Source: Heliocidaris tuberculata (lineage: Eukaryota; Echinodermata; Echinoidea; Camarodonta; Echinometridae). From it: a DNA stretch of 64,000 nt. Both the position numbers and the translations under genes were made by a program. The notes beneath the pieces are model-generated. The model had not been told where the DNA came from. It saw only the letters and a program-made list of their open reading frames with translations, and ran no database searches. Location of the stretch: the NCBI GenBank assembly GCA_025618425.1, contig CM046835.1:13403700-13467699 (forward strand), given 5' to 3'. The first letter of the stretch is position 1. Each line of letters begins with the position of its first letter. Below are positions 24,831-36,612 of this stretch, one piece after another.

Positions 24831-25059
24831 TAGTGTGTGTCTGCCCCTGCCTAGTTCATAATTATGCTTTAATAAATATTTAATAAAGTACAATGAATGA
24901 CACCCTCCCTAAATGCCGAAAGCTTTAGATATTATTAATTTTGTAAATTCGTAACTGAAAACTCGAAACCTCTCATTGAAAACTATTCCGACTCATCCGT
25001 GTCAACGTTCCTGACATTGTTCAAGTTCAAGGATGGGTTAAGGTCTGTGACTTACAGCG

Positions 25060-25140
25060 CTTATTCTCCCCATCCCCACCCCCCTCTCTCTCTCTCTCTC
25101 TCATTCTCCTCCTCCTCCTTCTCCTCCTCTTCCCTCGATC
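25060..25140. repeat. CT-rich microsatellite
   Basis: (CT)n followed by CTC/CTT triplets. Confidence 0.7.
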
Positions 25141-25845
25141 TTGTTTATGATACTAGGGTTATTACCATTTTTTAACCAAATGAAAAATAAGTACTTCTGG
25201 AATTGGTTTGATTGTGGTAATCGGCACAGGCGTACATTCACAATTTCGCGGGGGCTGAAGACTCTTTCTCGAATATTAACCTTTTTATATAAGGTTTTGA
25301 TATTTTGCAAGGCAGCGAAACAAGCCAGCAAAAATGTACCAGTTTTTCATCATACTATATCAAATAAGATAAAAAGTTACAAATATGCTGTCCGAACATG
25401 ACTTCACAATTACCTGATATGAGGTGATGGTTGGCCGAATATTTGTAATTTTAAATTTATCTCGAGGGGGGGGGGGGGGTAAAATCGCCAGCCCTCCCAC
25501 CCTCGTATGCCTATTAAACTCAGCTACTTCTATGGTGAAATGAACCGACTGAGCGAGTGAAAAAGGAAGGGTGTATCAAACTCATCTCCCATCATTATGA
25601 CAGTGTCTATGATTGGATTTGACAGGTTGCTGACACGTCTTCTCGTTGAACATTAATCTTGCGTGCCAAATGTCGATCAACTGTGTTTTTTTTTTGATGG
25701 GTTAGATCTACGCAGGATAACAAAAAGGAAAATAATGCACGAAATCGAACATTCGTTATCATTCCCTGATGAAAGAGTGGGAAATTCATTAGAGGGAACA
25801 GTAAATAGGAGGAATGAAACAAGAGAAAAAAATAAAGGCTGGGGA
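25141..25845. other. Non-coding stretch with G run
   Basis: No supportable gene; a G run lies at about 25466-25479. Confidence 0.5.
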
Positions 25846-26083
25846 AAGAAGAAGAAGAAGAAGAAGAAGAAGAAGAAGAAGAAGGAAAGAGAAGAAGAAG
25901 AAGAAGAAGAAGAAGAAGAAGAAGAAGAAGAAGAGAAGAAGAAGAAGAAGAAGAAGAGAAGAGAAGAAGAAGAAGAGAAGAGAAGAAGAAGAAGCAGAAG
26001 AAGAAGAAAAAGAAGAAAGAAGAAGAAAAGAAGAAGAAGAAACAGAACAAGAACGAGAGAGAGAGAGAGAGAGAGAGAGAGTA
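25846..26083 (+). repeat. Large (GAA)n / (GA)n purine microsatellite
   Basis: About 200 bp of GAA/GAAG repeats followed by a (GA)n tract at 26055-26080, uninterrupted purine on the plus strand. Such mirror-symmetric purine tracts can form triplex DNA. Long open frames on both strands here are artefacts of the repeat. Confidence 0.9.
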
Positions 26084-26555
26084 TAAAGAGAGAAGCTACT
26101 GATAAATAGAAAGGAAGTAGTAAATGAGAGGAGAAAAAAAGAGGGAAGACAGATTTCCATGTGATATTTTGTCCATGTAATGAGCTGAAAACATTCCAAA
26201 TGTCACATAGCGCTCGAGGGTCCATTTCAAGCTCATCTGTTTTGATTTTCAAAGACACACCCATTACATGAGTATTCTCAGCACCCTGTCTTCTCTCTCC
26301 CAATCTCTCCTGTATCATTTAATTATGATATATTTTATAATAGACAGCCAAACACTCAACCTTTTTCGCTGAAATGAATAAATTTAATTACTACATGATA
26401 TCCGATACGATCCGCACAACCACATAACAAATTCACGACAAAATTTCGGTATGACTTATGATTTGGACATTGCGCATGGGTAGTGTGTACAATATAGCGA
26501 TCATACAGTTATCAATTAAGTATAAATCTTTTTGCGTGTATAAATCCATACTCTA

Positions 26556-26955
26556 TTGACGTGCACTTCAGTATTCTTCAAAGATTATTCATTCACATTC
26601 GATGCAATTTTTATAATAATGTGCTTGTTTATTTACACTTTTCTTCAACTGTTTCTTGTTCATTCTCACAACTTTGTAAGACTTATATTGTACATGTATT
26701 ATAACTCTCTGGAGCCTAAACCAACAAGCTTTGCTTTTACATTAGGCTCCTTCATATCCTCATTTCCATTTTTTCATCATTTTACAAGTAACGACAAGCA
26801 AACCAAAGTGATGTAATATAATTTATGTACTTATATGTTCATTGAAAATACCCTCTGTTAATCTTATCATTATTATTTCTCGTAAACGAAACTGATATTA
26901 TGTATAAAAGAGTGAAATGCCAAATATGAAAATAAAGCGAACCTTGAACCTTGAA
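26556..26955 (+). mobile_element. Probable LINE 3' end
   Basis: A/T-rich sequence that ends in AAAATAAAGCGAACCTTGAACCTTGAA. The short tandem repeat after an AATAAA-like motif is how CR1/L2-type non-LTR elements commonly end. No reverse transcriptase remains, so this would be a heavily 5'-truncated copy. Confidence 0.4.
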
Positions 26956-28942
26956 ATATAGGTTCGGGCAGTGCAATAACACTATTACATTGTTTTTTGC
27001 CATGTCATAGTTTTCTTTAATATATCATTCGCAAAGACAATATAGGTTTTTTGTACGTGACATTGAGTAATCCACTTTAATCCTCTTTAATTTTACTCAT
27101 GTAGGTTATCACCATCAGTTGTAGGATTTTGTCGATTTCTTTTTTTTTCAATTTCATATTCCTTTGTATACTGTAAAATATTAGTTTCGACGCTAACATT
27201 TTGTGACATATATTTTGGTGACGTTGCTTTCTTTTTAATGATTTGTTATACTTACACTTTGGTAAATGAAGTTTGTGAACTTATGTCAGATGTGGGGAGG
27301 TTAATGATCAAAGAATGACAGTGTACAATATTGTATCCAAAAGGGTATATATATATATATATATATATCTCGCGCCTAATTTTTTGTATCCAAGCAACTG
27401 CCCGCGTCTTCATAATTCATGCATCTGATTATTATTACTTTGAATGTGTTCAGTCTTTTATTTTGATAAAGGTCTGTGACCGAAACGTCAGTAAGTTTTA
27501 CGTCTTGCGGTGTTTTTATTTCAACATAATTGTTTGCTATATATATATATATATATATATATATGAATTAAAGAAATGAGAAAGGAAGATTTCCACGAAA
27601 AGGAAATAGGCGGTGTAAAAAAGAAAGAGGTGTGCAAAATAGGAGAAAAAATGACAAATAGGTAAGGAGAATTAGTCTGTTATACTTTATTTTTCCCAGA
27701 GTGAGTAATACAGATGATGAATAAAAGCAGAAGAGCTCTTTTGAAAGAAGTAAAGAAAAAAAAAAAAGAGTATGAAAAACATTTTATTTGTGTCACATTC
27801 AAGCACGCATAAAATGCCCTATGTTCCCTCTTCTGTTCAGATCCTAATTCGAAATAGTTCATTTTTTTCTGCCATTCTTTTCACTGTACTACGGCCTAGA
27901 ATATACATGTATACCTTTATTAGTTTGAACTATTACCCCTTCTCACCTACCAGACATTATGATATCCATAATTTTTGTTGACTACATTCCAAGAACCTCG
28001 TATAGCATAGATACAAAAAATAGGAAAAAGGAAGACAACTAAGAGAGCTTTTATGAAACATCCCTATCCTCTCATGCCCCTCCCCCCTCTTCCTCTCTGT
28101 CACGTCTCATTAATTTGCCCCTTCCTTGCATCCAGTATTTGAATTGATGCTCAAAATGTTTTCTACCGGGTTATCAAATTGATAGAAAAGGGGAACGGTA
28201 TTAGAGAAAATGATAAGTGGTTTCATACGGGATCTGTAATTCTCTGCTCATTTTGTGATTATTCATGCACTGATTGATTTGTTTGGTTTATTTTTTATGA
28301 CGGAGCAATCATCATTCATGTTTTAATTACAATTTTACTTTCATGTCAGTGGTATATAGGCCTACTATATAGGCTCATGCATGGATTTGTTATAGGCTAG
28401 ATCCTCATGAAGATACTTGTTACTTAACTATAATTACGCTGGCTACTTATGAAAATAGTGATACATACAATTGGATAAAAACGTATTTTCTTGATGACTT
28501 GTAGCCCATCTGAACATCTCAACAACTGGATAGTCACAACTGAATATTGTTCACTTTTATGAAATGTATCGTGTCCTACAATTTGTTTTATTATTATCAT
28601 TATTTTTGTTTTGTTTTGTAGTAATACACATAGTATAACACTGAAGTGAAACTGGAATGGTTTTAATGATGAATGGCTTTAAAGTTACCCTTTCTCTAGT
28701 TCCTTTAAAATCACGTAGGCGATAAAATACCTTCACGAATGAGGTGGATTGTGATAGAGAAGGAACCCCCTGCTTTGCCGGGCTGGTTTACCTGAGGTAT
28801 ACTAAACAAGTCTATTGACGCAAACCCTTTGTCGATGATGTTCTATTCTTTATTTACAATGTCCGTTGTATACGAGGCGTCATTAGTATCTGCGCTGATC
28901 CAGCTTGTGAAGGCACTAAATTAACCTATATATGCCAGTACT
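26956..28942. other. Non-coding stretch with (TA)n tracts
   Basis: No supportable gene. (TA)n tracts at about 27345-27368 and 27540-27563 bracket the hammerhead-like motif listed separately; nothing else is recognised. Confidence 0.5.
27466..27496 (+). ncRNA. Degenerate hammerhead-like motif
   Basis: TTGATAAAGGTCTGTGACC then GAAACGTC resembles the hammerhead core: CUGAUGA box, a stem II (GGTC-TGT-GACC), then GAAA and a GUC-like cleavage triplet. Relative to the consensus, position 3 C is T and position 8 G is A, a change that could preserve their pairing. Such motifs occur in Penelope-like elements and retrozymes. Stems I and III are not convincing, so activity is doubtful. Confidence 0.25.
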
Positions 28943-29359
28943 TTAACCCTTTTGAGACAATTAACCACAATTTGTGGTTTGACTCAATAACTTTTGCTTC
29001 AGAGCCCTAAAAATATACCAGATACATGAGTAGAAAGAGCAAAAAACTCTGCAAACACATTGTGTCCATTTTTGTTGCATGACCATATTGCGTTTGCTGC
29101 CAGGAATTTTAAAAAGTGGAATAAGCTATAAAATCCATAAATTGGCAACACATTGAGAGGTTTATAATCATTTGTTTTTTGTCATAATTGGCAATTATAT
29201 AAACTTTTGACAAAGTTTGTAATCATGTATGTTGTTTTCAAAGACATTGTATTTTATTAGAACCATATAGCATTAAAAGAAAAATATTTTTGTTGCCAAT
29301 TTGAAGAACAAAATGGGATCAATTTAGCCCTTTAATAAGTCATGTCATGACAGGGTTAA
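28943..29359. mobile_element. TTAACCCTTT MITE, copy 2
   Basis: Begins TTAACCCTTTTGAG and ends ACAGGGTTAA. It aligns along its length with 10888-11300 in the same orientation (shared ACATGAGTAGAAAGAGCAA, GCAACACATTGAGAGG, TTGTTGCCAATTTGAAGAAC). Confidence 0.8.
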
Positions 29360-29979
29360 AGCAACGCCACTGCTTGTTCATTTTGCATTCACTTTGTGTA
29401 CGAGGCCACGTGAATGTTCGCACTAGTGACGCAATATTACGTCAGCAAATGACGCCTTGTGCGCAACCGACATAAGTCTGAATAACACGATGTGCCAAGG
29501 ATTGTAATGCACCCTCATTCACACTCACTTCAATGTCTTTTATGTTGAGATCCAGACTGACGTGCAGCAGAGACTCATTGACGTATAAAAAAAAAAAAAA
29601 AAAAAAAAGGGTTTAAAGGGGTCTGCGATTTCAGACTAGTAATACACATCTCGCGGGAAACCATGGGAAGGAGGGAACATTCCGATCCCATAGGTGTGCA
29701 AATATTAGTTGTCTTTACATGATGAAATCATGGTAAATCCGAATAAACAACTCTAATAAACAAACCGATTAAGAGGAGGGGGGAGGGGTGGGATTTAAAC
29801 GACCATCGTACAACAATTTTCGGATATTAAAGCTAACCAAGAGAATGTTCACATTTTATCCTAACTTACAATAGTGTATTCACAACAATTTACCATTGTA
29901 TGCTGTTCAAAATAACTCCATTTAATGGAGATATATATATATATATACATATTATAGTGTATACCTATGAACAGTTATG
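29360..29979. other. Non-coding stretch
   Basis: No supportable gene; an A run of about 25 bases lies at 29585-29608. Confidence 0.5.
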
Positions 29980-30666
29980 TCCACGCTGTGAACACTGTTG
30001 ACCCATGGTTGACCCTCGAAATGAGAAGAATGGTCCTCTGATTGCGCGGGAAGTCGATAAACGAGTCTGCTATACACGCGTGTGTTGACTTCTCGCAATC
30101 AGAGGACTATTTCGCGCGTTTCGAGGATCGACAGAGCTAGATCAGCAAAGAAAAGAGCTCCATGTAGGATGAGCTAGCATGCCGCCTTGATTAACGGCTT
30201 CAAACATTGCGACGTTAAGTACATAGGAATTTTACTGTGGAAGTTGTTTCCAGACATATATCTTAATTCGAAAATTCCATTTTATATACATCTTAAGTAA
30301 CCGAATGTTTATATATTAATTTTTCTTCGTTTGCTTGTTTAGTCTGTTTGTTCATCATTAATGTCTCAATGTAAAGCGCATTAAGCGCATTTCGCTCTTA
30401 CTTTTCCTAAAATTCCTCTAAACGCACCATAAGTGGATTCTTTTGAAAATTAAACCTCCATGACCTACAAGCAAAATCGCAGTACAAATGTGGATGTATT
30501 TGAGAACATTGATAGTTGAGGCCTTTCGGAGGATTTAAACTAATTTATGGAAGGTTAATTATTCTAAAAGTCTTTTTAGTTACAGATGGTGTCCAAGTTC
30601 TCCCGCGTCCCAAGTCACCACGCACTCCCCAAGTTGGGCACAAGTTGCCAAAAAGTCGGTCGGACA

Positions 30667-30704
<38 letters not shown>

Positions 30705-30811
30705 GTGTATACTTATACCACAGTGAGACACAGCGTGGGCAAAGAGAGGACAAGAGAGGGAGGCACATCAGTATTACCTTAGTAGATTTTGAACCTATCG
30801 ACAGTGTTCAC
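29980..30811. mobile_element. Putative element with TGTGAACACTG ends
   Basis: TGTGAACACTGTTGACC at the left is inverted at the right as CGACAGTGTTCACA. Within it, GGTCCTCTGATTGCGCGGGA pairs with TTCTCGCAATCAGAGGAC around 30030-30110, and a T run lies at 30669-30701. A copy of the left 60 bp occurs at 38789-38848. The right boundary is less certain. Confidence 0.5.
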
Positions 30812-30816
30812 AATGG

Positions 30817-31773
30817 GTGCGTTTTTGCTTACTTTGAGAAGGCAGAATGAGCGTTTTGAAACGCTCATCTAAAACGCAGCTTCACGGGGTACTGTTTATG
30901 CTTGCTTTCTCCTGGCGAATTCGGGCTCTGCAGCTGGATTCTACGGAAGCTTATAAGTGCCAACCAGATGACGAGATAAGAAGACGAGAAGACAAGTTAA
31001 AGTGACGAGAAGACGACTTATTCCGGACAAGAAGACAAGAAGACGAGTTGTTGAAACTCGGCAAGTCTACTTGTTTAGGACAAAAAGGCGAGATGACAAG
31101 TTAATGCAACTTGGCAAGTAGACTTTTTGAGACAAGAAGACGAGCTGACGAGTACTGTTATTGGAACTTGGCAAGTCGACTTGTTTGGGACAAGAAGAAA
31201 AGATGACGAGATGTTTGGACTTGGCAAATCGACTTGTTTAGGACAAGACGAGATGACGAGTTAATGCAAGATGATGAGATGTCATTTAAACTTGTCTTCT
31301 CGTCTTATCTCGTCATCTGGTTGACACTTATAACCTTCCGTAGGATTCGCAAACGTGCATTGCGCGTGCTGCGTTGACCCCGGGAGGGCAGGTCAACTTG
31401 GGGCGCGCGCTTTTTCGAAAAAAAAAAAAGTTTTGAGTTACCGCGCTATACTATACTATACTACTAGTTACAAACATTGCTTGTGCTCACATGCGATATG
31501 CATGCATATTCACAAGCGGCGCGCGGATTTTCACGTGAACCGGAAAGACGCTTATTTGACGACATTATAAACGCTTTTATGATTGTGCGTTTATGCTTCC
31601 CCAGAAACCGTGTTTTTGGAGAAACGCCGATTCAAAACGCACATTTTTGTTAGTTTACTATCGGCGTTTTAAATCGGCGATTATACAAAAATTAGTAAGG
31701 ACGCAACCGTGTTTTGAACTAAACGCGTTTCAAAACGCTCATTCTGGCTTGAAAAATGTGAGCATAAACGCAC
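30817..31773. mobile_element. Inverted-repeat element containing a nested element
   Basis: Left GTGCGTTTTTGCTTAC and AGAATGAGCGTTTTGAAACG recur inverted at the right (CGTTTCAAAACGCTCATTCT, then GTGAGCATAAACGCAC), giving terminal repeats of about 50 bp. The middle is interrupted by another inverted-repeat element at 30941-31343. Confidence 0.75.
30941..31343. mobile_element. Nested inverted-repeat element with GACGAG repeats
   Basis: CTACGGAAGCTTATAAGTGC, then CAACCAGATGACGAGATAAG, is inverted at the right with few changes; terminal repeats are about 55 bp. The interior contains about four diverged units with the motifs CTTGGCAAGTCGACTTGTTT and GACAAGAAGACGAG. Confidence 0.8.
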
Positions 31774-31956
31774 TCGATGTCAACGTTGAAATTGTTTTAC
31801 ACATTTTATACTCACTGCAATAGTTCGCTGGAAAAAAAAATAGATAAAAAAGTAAGTGGTTTTTTTTTTGGTAGAAGGTGTATCGTGATTGGGCAAAACA
31901 TCGCACAAGTTGAGCATAAAATTGCTCCTAATTGGTAATTGCCCTCATTTTGGGCA

Positions 31957-31962
31957 TTTATT
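31957..31962 (-). promoter_or_regulatory. Candidate polyadenylation signal AATAAA
   Basis: AATAAA on the minus strand about 50 bases after the SLC16-like stop codon. The spacing is plausible, but the surrounding sequence also looks like a TTGGGCA-type repeat. Confidence 0.35.
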
Positions 31963-32012
31963 TACCCAGCATTTTTCGATGTTTCTCTCTGCATGGTAGA
32001 GCAACGTGATGG

Positions 32013-32131
32013 CTATTTCCTTCTCCTGATAAAGACCATGATTACTACTGTACCAACAGCAAACAATGCCTGCACACCACCGATAATTTTGAAAACCTTG
32101 GTGTAAGACTGGGTCACATCAAATAAGAAAC
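32013..32131 (-). CDS. slc16-like: SLC16-like terminal exon
   Basis: Acceptor TGATTCTTAG, with phase matching the preceding exon. It encodes GFLFDVTQSYTKVFKIIGGV and then a hydrophobic helix ending VIMVFIRRRK and stop. G-x-LFD-x-T-x-SY before the final helix is a characteristic SLC16 motif, which ties this short exon to the gene. The short basic tail is much smaller than the C-terminus of most vertebrate MCTs. Confidence 0.85.
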
Positions 32132-34070
32132 CTAAGAATCAAATTTATGAAACAATGTTAGCGATTAATAAAAAATGTTCATAATTTAAAAAACACTACG
32201 ATTCGAGTGTCATATTGCGATACTTATCATTTCATGCAGTCTGTTCTGAAAAATCCATAAATGTGTAAGATTACCGATGGGTGATATACTATCACGATTT
32301 TTTTTTTACAGCAACCCAGTACTATTATAGGGATAATAAAAAGTGAAGAGAAATCAAACAGAAAATTGGTCGTAATTTTCTTTGTGGAGCTGAGCTGTTG
32401 ATTATAGCAATATTTCGTTCTTGTGAAGCGCACATCACATTATGATATAACGTCCCAATGTGCTTCCATAGAGCTTTAAATGGGAAATTATGAAACCTTT
32501 CTCAGGGCTATTCATATGTGAATTATAAAGTATGCAAAATACATAATTTGACATAATATTTAAACATTATCTACTGCTGTGCAAGAGCCTTTGCTAGGAA
32601 CCTCGTTAAAACAAACTCCTTGGGACCACGGAAATTACCTTGTTATATCAAAACCTTGTTATATCAGGGCTAAAAAACAATATAATACAAAGAACTGGGA
32701 CCAGAAAAATGACCTTTTTACAACAAGAGTTTGTTATAGCAGTGTTCTTTATAACTTTATAATGAGGTTCCACTGTAGTAATAGGTGAAATGAGATGCCT
32801 TCGCATTTTAATACAATTCCAGATTATCTTAATTTTCAGATAATCACATACTTCTTGAAAAAGCGGGAGGAGTTAGCTGAAGGTATATGTTCATAGAAAT
32901 GATTCGAAGAACTTAATGACTTCGAATAGTTCTGAGCCTCGTACATGAGCTAATGGCAAAATACTACAATACATAATAATGTGGTAGAACAAGTACTCTC
33001 ACTAACCCCCTCTCCACTCACAAACACACGCGCACACACGTCCTCACGCCCACCTGTGATGTAGCCGGAAGAGATGGCACCAGTTCCGAATGCAAAACAT
33101 TGAACCCCAACTCCCAAGGTAAAATGTCTTGCATCCTTCAAAGTGATTTTTAGAAAGGCGAAGGTTGCAGTGTCCTGAATAAAGAAGCACATTCCCTGGA
33201 CAAACGCTAGCATGGCGCGGTCGAGATAATTTTCATCCATGAAGTCCATCATAAATGCAACACTGCAAACTATTCCTGAGACCACATACACTCGAAGTGG
33301 ATCAACGTTCTTGGCGAGTAATAAAAGTAATGCTGTTCGACCGAGGACGCCGCCCATCCCACCGATTGTGGAGAGGAAGACGGCCCTGGATTCACTGAAG
33401 CCCAAGAATGTTGCGTGAGGTATGAGGAAGAGCATCCACGCATATATAGAAAAAGCATCCGTAACAGTTACCAAGAGACTGAACAAGAACAGGGGTTCAT
33501 TAAAAGAAAACGAACCCTTTTCATCATCCAGGTCCACAATCAATGGAGTGCTAGGTCCTAACATTTCATCGCTCTCGTCGATCACGTCACTATCAAAGTC
33601 TAATCCAGGTCTACCTGACACCCTTTCATCCTTTATTGGACGGTTGACATTATCTGACATAGTACATTCTGCCTCAGAGTTCAATGCTACTTCATTTTCT
33701 CTCGCAATGGCGGTTTTTCCAACAACCATGTTGGTGCATTTGGTATTGTCTTCGGAGGATGCGAGTGAGCTTCTTACTGCTTGCCTGTCAGAACGGGCGT
33801 GGTGGCCATCCACTCTCTTGGATACCTTCCTGAAGACTGGTTTACGAATGGTGGCGCCACATACTGTAATATTCAGCATGAATGCCCCTAGAATGAGATA
33901 GACCCCGTTATAGCCGTATGCTTGTAGTGACTGTTCAGTAATGAAAGGAAGGAACATTGTCCCTGCGGTCATTCCATATAAAGAGATTGTGTTCGCAAGA
34001 ATAAACTTCTCCTCGAAGTAATCATTCAGCAAGGGAGTAAGAGGCATGAAGACACAGGCTAGACCGACCC
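32013..34070 (-). CDS. slc16-like: SLC16 (monocarboxylate transporter)-like protein, 3' part
   Basis: Two exons join in phase 1: 34070-33054 and 32131-32013 (TAG stop 32013-32015). Together they encode about 377 residues of a major-facilitator protein of the plasma membrane. Family members carry monocarboxylates or related small acids, often with protons; the substrate here cannot be told. The first exon opens with GVGLACVFMPLTPLLNDYF and ANTISLYGMTAGTMFLPF, matching TM4-TM6 of SLC16 proteins. A hydrophilic loop of about 110 residues (Ser/Asp/Glu-rich, DESDEMLGPSTPLIVDLDDE) follows, then the C-terminal six-helix half. TM1-TM3, with the family signature motif near TM1, should lie in an upstream exon that was not found up to the window end. 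A LINE lies just upstream on the same strand, presumably within an intron. Confidence 0.85.
32571..32778. mobile_element. MITE in the SLC16-like intron
   Basis: AGGAACCTCGTTAAAACAAA at the left and TTATAATGAGGTTCCACTGTAG at the right are diverged inverted repeats. TTGTTATATC motifs recur inside. The end motif CAGTGGAACCTC resembles terminal repeats of pogo/Tc1-type elements, an inference from form only. Confidence 0.5.
33054..34070 (-). CDS. slc16-like: SLC16-like penultimate exon
   Basis: Acceptor TTTTGCCCATAG and donor ACAG|GTGGGC. It covers the end of the N-terminal helix bundle, the central cytoplasmic loop and most of the C-terminal bundle (FLFSLLVTVTDAFSIYAWML, LSTIGGMGGVLGRTALLLLL, AMLAFVQGMCFFIQDTATFA, FTLGVGVQCFAFGTGAISSG). 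It ends within GYITG, just before the last helix. Confidence 0.88.
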
Positions 34071-34779
34071 CTATGGGCAAAATTGAAAGATATAAACACA
34101 AAGAATAACATATACATGTAACCTGCTATCACTAAAAGCTCACTCGACTTGAGACGCGAAGGTTGTGGGTTTAATCCCCCAAAGAAAACAGATTTTCGTT
34201 TTGAGAAAATTTCTTATCGAGTAATACTACTACTCTGTAGGATATTTGGACATTCAAATTCAAATTCATGTTTATTTCATTTCCAACAGAAACTTGGCTT
34301 TACAGATATTATAACAGAAAATATGAAAAACATGTACAAATTCATTTTTTCTTAATAAGTGTACAAGTACACTAAACATATAAATAAATTATTATAATGA
34401 ATTATTAAAAGAAATTCATAATTTCTGAGGAAATGTGGGGGATCCACTAAAAAGCCGGGCTTGTAATTTGTGGATCCCCCAGGGAAATAGTATTGTTTCA
34501 AATTGTGCCTACGAAGACTTGGAAAACACAAAACAGTATTACAGAACAACAAACAAACACGAAACGACAAGGAAAAGGAAAAAGGAAAAAGGAAAAAGAA
34601 AAAAAAAAAAAAAGGCGGGGGGAGCAGGACAAATCTTGACCGAAAAAGGAGGTAGTTATATGGTGATTCTGGCAAGTTAAGATCATAAGACCAAATATAT
34701 ATTCAATTAAATGAGCAGATGATGAAGACCTAAATAAAAAAATAAAAAAATAAGAGAGATATCAGCTGTTATCAGGTAA

Positions 34780-36519
34780 TTATTGTATATTACTATAAGA
34801 TTTGAGCAAAAATAATTTTAGTTTTTTCTTAAAAGAATTTAGGGATGGACTACTTTTAATATCTTCACTTAAAAAATTCCAAAATCTAGGACCATCATAT
34901 ATAAATGTCTTCTTCGCTAATAAAGTTCTAAAGAGTGGTAGGTGAAACTCGTTAGACCGTCTAGTTGGGTAATCATGAAATGACCGATTTTGGGGGAACA
35001 TGGCATCAAATATGTGTGGAAGTGTCTTTCTACTGTAGTTATACATAAATTGTCCCAAATGAAATAGATACAGGTCATTTATTTTTAATAGTCTGCTATC
35101 AACAAATAACGGGTCTGTGTGTGAGAGTATAGCAGAATTGCAGATGATACGGAGGGACTTCTTTTGTAATAAAAGTAGTCTATCCAATAGAGTTTGCTGG
35201 GTATTGCCCCAAGCAAGTATCCCATAATTCAGATAAGGTAAAATTAAAGATGAATAAAGCATTAATAGGGATGGTGTCGGAAAATGAAATTTAAGTTTGT
35301 TTATTATGCCAATATTCCGTGAAATAATCTTACATGTATTATCTATATGGTACTTCCACGAAAGTTTATTGTCAACAGTTATGCCTAAAAATTTGATAAA
35401 TGAAACAACTTCTAAAGGTGTATCGTCAAACACAATATCCATGGGCAATGTGTCTATAGAATTACTAAATAACATATATTTGGTTTTTTGGAGGTTGAGG
35501 GATAGTTTATTGGCTCTTATCCATTGGGTGACTTTTTCAAGCTCAGAGTTTACAACATTGACCAAAGTATTTGGATTCTTATGGGAATAAAATAGATTAG
35601 AATCGTCTGCAAACAGTATAAACGAAAGGACATCGGATGATTTACAAAAGTCATTTATATAAATAATAAACAGTAAGGGGCCCAACAAACTGCCCTGGGG
35701 GACTCCACAATTTATCTTTTGCATATTGGATGTATGATCATTCAAAAATACGTATTGTCGTCTATTGGATAAGTAGCTCCTGAACCACTCCAAGGCCTTC
35801 CCACGCACCCTATAATGAGAAAGTTTAAATAATAAAATGTCGTGATTGATGGTGTCGAAGGCCTTGGAGAAGTCCAGGAAGATACCAACCAGATGAGAAC
35901 ATTTGTCTAAAGCATGCGCCACTTTGTCAACAAAATTTAAAAGGGCATGTTCTGTATTATGTTTTTCTCTAAATCCAAATTGAAAGTTGGAAAAAATTTG
36001 ATGAGTTTTTAAAAAGTTAACAGTTCTACAATAAACAGCTTTTTCTAGAATTTTCGACAAGGAGGATAATAAAGAAATAGGCCGGTAATTACTAACATTC
36101 AACTTATCACCTTTTTTGTACAGGGGTATGACCTTTGCAATTTTCATGTTATCTGGGACTTGTCCATTAAGTAACGATATATTAAGAACATGTACGAAGG
36201 GATTAACAATTGAAGATATTACACCTTTTAAAATGAAATTATTAATATCATCGTAGCCGGCACTCTTTTTGTTGTTCAAACTAGATACAATATCAGTGAT
36301 ATCTTCTTTGACTATAGGAGTGAAGAAAATAGAATTGGGATTAGGTGTGCCCAGGTATTCAGAAAAATGTTTGTCTGAAGGAGGAATACCTTCAGCTAAG
36401 TTTACTCCTATAGAAGAAAAATAGTTGATGAAAGTATTGGCTACATTTTCAGGGTCTTCGACAATATCATCATTATACCTAATTTTAGTTATATCTGATT
36501 TGTTATTGGATAAGTTCAT
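34780..36519 (-). CDS. LINE reverse transcriptase (intact 579-codon frame)
   Basis: An uninterrupted frame with the expected order of motifs: KKSAGYDDINNFILK, KVIPLYKKGDKLNVSNYRPI, FGFREKHNTEHAL, GIFLDFSKAFDTINHDIL (catalytic Asp), NCGVPQGSLLGPLLFIIYIN, FADDSNLFYSH (catalytic FADD), LNLQKTKYMLFS and IKFLGITVDNKLSW. A C-terminal region with DYPTRRSNEFHLPLFRT and WNFLSEDIK is typical of CR1/Jockey-like ORF2 ends. The frame has no stop or frameshift, so insertion was fairly recent, although the copy is truncated and split upstream. Confidence 0.92.
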   Translation of the reverse strand: MNLSNNKSDITKIRYNDDIVEDPENVANTFINYFSSIGVNLAEGIPPSDKHFSEYLGTPNPNSIFFTPIVKEDITDIVSSLNNKKSAGYDDINNFILKGVISSIVNPFVHVLNISLLNGQVPDNMKIAKVIPLYKKGDKLNVSNYRPISLLSSLSKILEKAVYCRTVNFLKTHQIFSNFQFGFREKHNTEHALLNFVDKVAHALDKCSHLVGIFLDFSKAFDTINHDILLFKLSHYRVRGKALEWFRSYLSNRRQYVFLNDHTSNMQKINCGVPQGSLLGPLLFIIYINDFCKSSDVLSFILFADDSNLFYSHKNPNTLVNVVNSELEKVTQWIRANKLSLNLQKTKYMLFSNSIDTLPMDIVFDDTPLEVVSFIKFLGITVDNKLSWKYHIDNTCKIISRNIGIINKLKFHFPTPSLLMLYSSLILPYLNYGILAWGNTQQTLLDRLLLLQKKSLRIICNSAILSHTDPLFVDSRLLKINDLYLFHLGQFMYNYSRKTLPHIFDAMFPQNRSFHDYPTRRSNEFHLPLFRTLLAKKTFIYDGPRFWNFLSEDIKSSPSLNSFKKKLKLFLLKSYSNIQ

Positions 36520-36612
36520 TGCTTGTTTTAAAATCTTCCAAGTATTTTGAATATCGTTCTTATATAAAGTTAACTGGTTCGTAAAGTATCTTTTCTTTGC
36601 TAATCGTATTGT

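Noticed and set aside
25607..26318. Overlapping long open frames on both strands
   Set aside because: They are translations of the (GAA)n/(GA)n microsatellite and its flanks, not genes.
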